12,441 nucleotides of DNA from Paludibacteraceae bacterium (GTDB taxonomy: Bacteria > Bacteroidota > Bacteroidia > Bacteroidales > Paludibacteraceae), in assembly GCA_017402895.1 (NCBI GenBank), contig JAFPLG010000108.1, positions 1-12,441 on the forward strand. The letters are read 5' to 3'. Below are positions 11,350 through 12,441 of this stretch, piece by piece. How positions within the stretch are numbered: the first letter of the stretch is position 1; every line of letters begins with the position of its first letter. The notes under the pieces were generated by a model. The model saw only the letters and a list, made by a program, of their open reading frames with translations, did no database searches and was not told the origin of the DNA. The translations under genes and the position numbers were made by a program.

Positions 11350-12441
11350 ATGGAAGAGTATAAAAGAGGAATTCTTCTCAAGAAGAGCATCTGCTACGAT
11401 GCTAAACACATTGACTTTAAGTCTCAACATCTTCAATTCCCGTTCACATTTGCGCTTAAGCCATTTGGCTTCAAATGGAGAGGCTTTATTGGTGAGGACG
11501 TAGAGTCGTATGAGTTTAACAAAGATTTGATGTTCTACAAATTGCAGGATACATTATGGCGTTCTACCATCTATATATCCCGTCCGACTAAGTATGATCA
11601 TCTGCCGCTGAACAACTCGGAGTTGGCACTGGACGACCGTGACGACTGGACGATGCTTGAGACCCAGTCTGGAAAGGTAGAGGCAACAAATGATGCGCTG
11701 AATGCAGATCTCTGGCTCCGTACGGATACGATTCAGGTTCGTGCTCCTAAGCAGTTCTTGGCAGGACTCTATGAGGCGCTTAAGAATTCGGAGTCGAAAG
11801 AGGCTACTGTACGTAAAGTGAAAGGCTGGCTGAAGCATCACTATCTGACCTATACGGATGATTGGGCATTCCACATCGTAACGTTTTTGTTTAAGGAATC
11901 GGAGATTGATAGTACGCCTATCAACTTGATGGCTTTCTTTGTGCAAAATCGCACATTGTTTGGCAAAGCAAGCGTATATTGCGGTTATCATCGTCAGATT
12001 AATATACCGAGCATACCCAAGCCCATTGCTAAAGAGTTCCAGGAGTGGTGCTATGCTCGTGCTCCGCGTCTGCGTGTGGAAGGAAAGATGTATCGCTCTT
12101 CTATTTGGCCGAAATTCTACAACCCGGCATGCTGGTTCCATCGCGATCAGATATGTGTTACAGACGATGCGGTTGTCTATACGCGCAAGACGCTGTTCCG
12201 CGACGAGATGGCTTATCTGCCAATAAAGCGCATAGATTTGTTTATTGTAGGTAGTGGTTGGTTTACGCGGAAGATTCAGATCTTCGGCGAGCAAAATATT
12301 GTGCCTCGCTATAGTTTCAGCAAGGCTTTGGCCAACGAGTTGGAGGAATTGCTGAAGAAACACAATGTCACGACCGTTGAGGGTGATAGTTTCCACTCGT
12401 CGTACTGGCACATGACGAACTGGTTTGGCCGGGCACCGAAA
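11350..12441 (+). CDS. Large cytosolic protein with possible PH-like domain, 3' truncated by window end
   Basis: An ATG at 11350 opens 364 codons without a stop to the window edge, so the gene is partial. I do not recognise the family. There is no signal peptide or membrane segment. The protein is rich in Trp, Tyr and Phe, with mixed alpha/beta character. Residues about 266-338 (QICVTDDAVVYTRK..., LPIKRIDLFIV, then a C-terminal helix LANELEELLKKH) resemble the strand-plus-helix pattern of bacterial PH-like domains, which bind lipids or proteins. That assignment is tentative. Residues 1-130 show no motif I can name. It has its own promoter (11251-11282), divergent from the Spm operon. Codon choice resembles its neighbours, though it is slightly AT-richer at its start. 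Confidence 0.75.
   Translation, partial: MEEYKRGILLKKSICYDAKHIDFKSQHLQFPFTFALKPFGFKWRGFIGEDVESYEFNKDLMFYKLQDTLWRSTIYISRPTKYDHLPLNNSELALDDRDDWTMLETQSGKVEATNDALNADLWLRTDTIQVRAPKQFLAGLYEALKNSESKEATVRKVKGWLKHHYLTYTDDWAFHIVTFLFKESEIDSTPINLMAFFVQNRTLFGKASVYCGYHRQINIPSIPKPIAKEFQEWCYARAPRLRVEGKMYRSSIWPKFYNPACWFHRDQICVTDDAVVYTRKTLFRDEMAYLPIKRIDLFIVGSGWFTRKIQIFGEQNIVPRYSFSKALANELEELLKKHNVTTVEGDSFHSSYWHMTNWFGRAPK

Overview
The window looks like chromosomal DNA from a member of the Bacteroidales, probably gut- or plant-fibre-associated. Four upstream regions carry the Bacteroidetes-type promoter (a TTTG-like -33 element, a spacer of about 20 bp, and a TAnnTTTG -7 element), and starts lack strong Shine-Dalgarno sequences. 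The encoded families fit the phylum: Bacteroidetes-type YbeY, a fused SpmA/SpmB protein, OmpA-tailed surface proteins and an exported PL1-type pectate lyase. No tRNA, rRNA, CRISPR array, transposase or phage gene was found.

Left part. Positions 1-323 hold no convincing gene but contain short repeats and hairpins. From 324 rightward on the + strand come an exported multidomain OmpA-family protein (401-1804), then, behind its own likely promoter, a tightly packed set: an exported coiled-coil protein (1883-2536), uracil phosphoribosyltransferase upp (2539-3213), a small VanZ-like membrane protein (3210-3599) and dprA (3584-4642). An exported endonuclease/exonuclease/phosphatase-fold protein follows (4689-5711), bordered on both sides by purine-rich GTCGAAA/GGTGAAA-type repeats.

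Middle. Convergent to it on the - strand is a secreted pectate lyase (5782-7395). These two exported hydrolases, unrelated in fold, end in the same short C-terminal motif (AQK-x-LR-x-GQV-x-I-x-RG ... Y ... G), which looks like a sorting or anchoring tag. The lyase promoter overlaps the intrinsic terminator of the operon upstream of it.

Right part. A compact - strand operon runs from 11210 to 7494: SpmA-SpmB fusion, ybeY, L,D-transpeptidase, exported two-SH3b protein, and a second paralogous L,D-transpeptidase. Gaps are -4 to +4 nt. Four of its five genes are envelope-related, and it suggests a peptidoglycan-remodelling unit. Its promoter lies so close to the first ATG that the mRNA may be leaderless. 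That promoter is back to back with one for a divergent, truncated gene (11350 to window end) encoding a cytosolic-looking protein with a possible PH-like domain.

Overall theme: cell envelope and secretion (OmpA peptidoglycan binding, L,D-crosslinking, SH3b, exported hydrolases), plus uracil salvage and DNA processing. The strongest candidates for something little described are the Spm/L,D-transpeptidase/SH3b operon, the shared C-terminal tag, and the exported tandem zinc-ribbon/OmpA protein.
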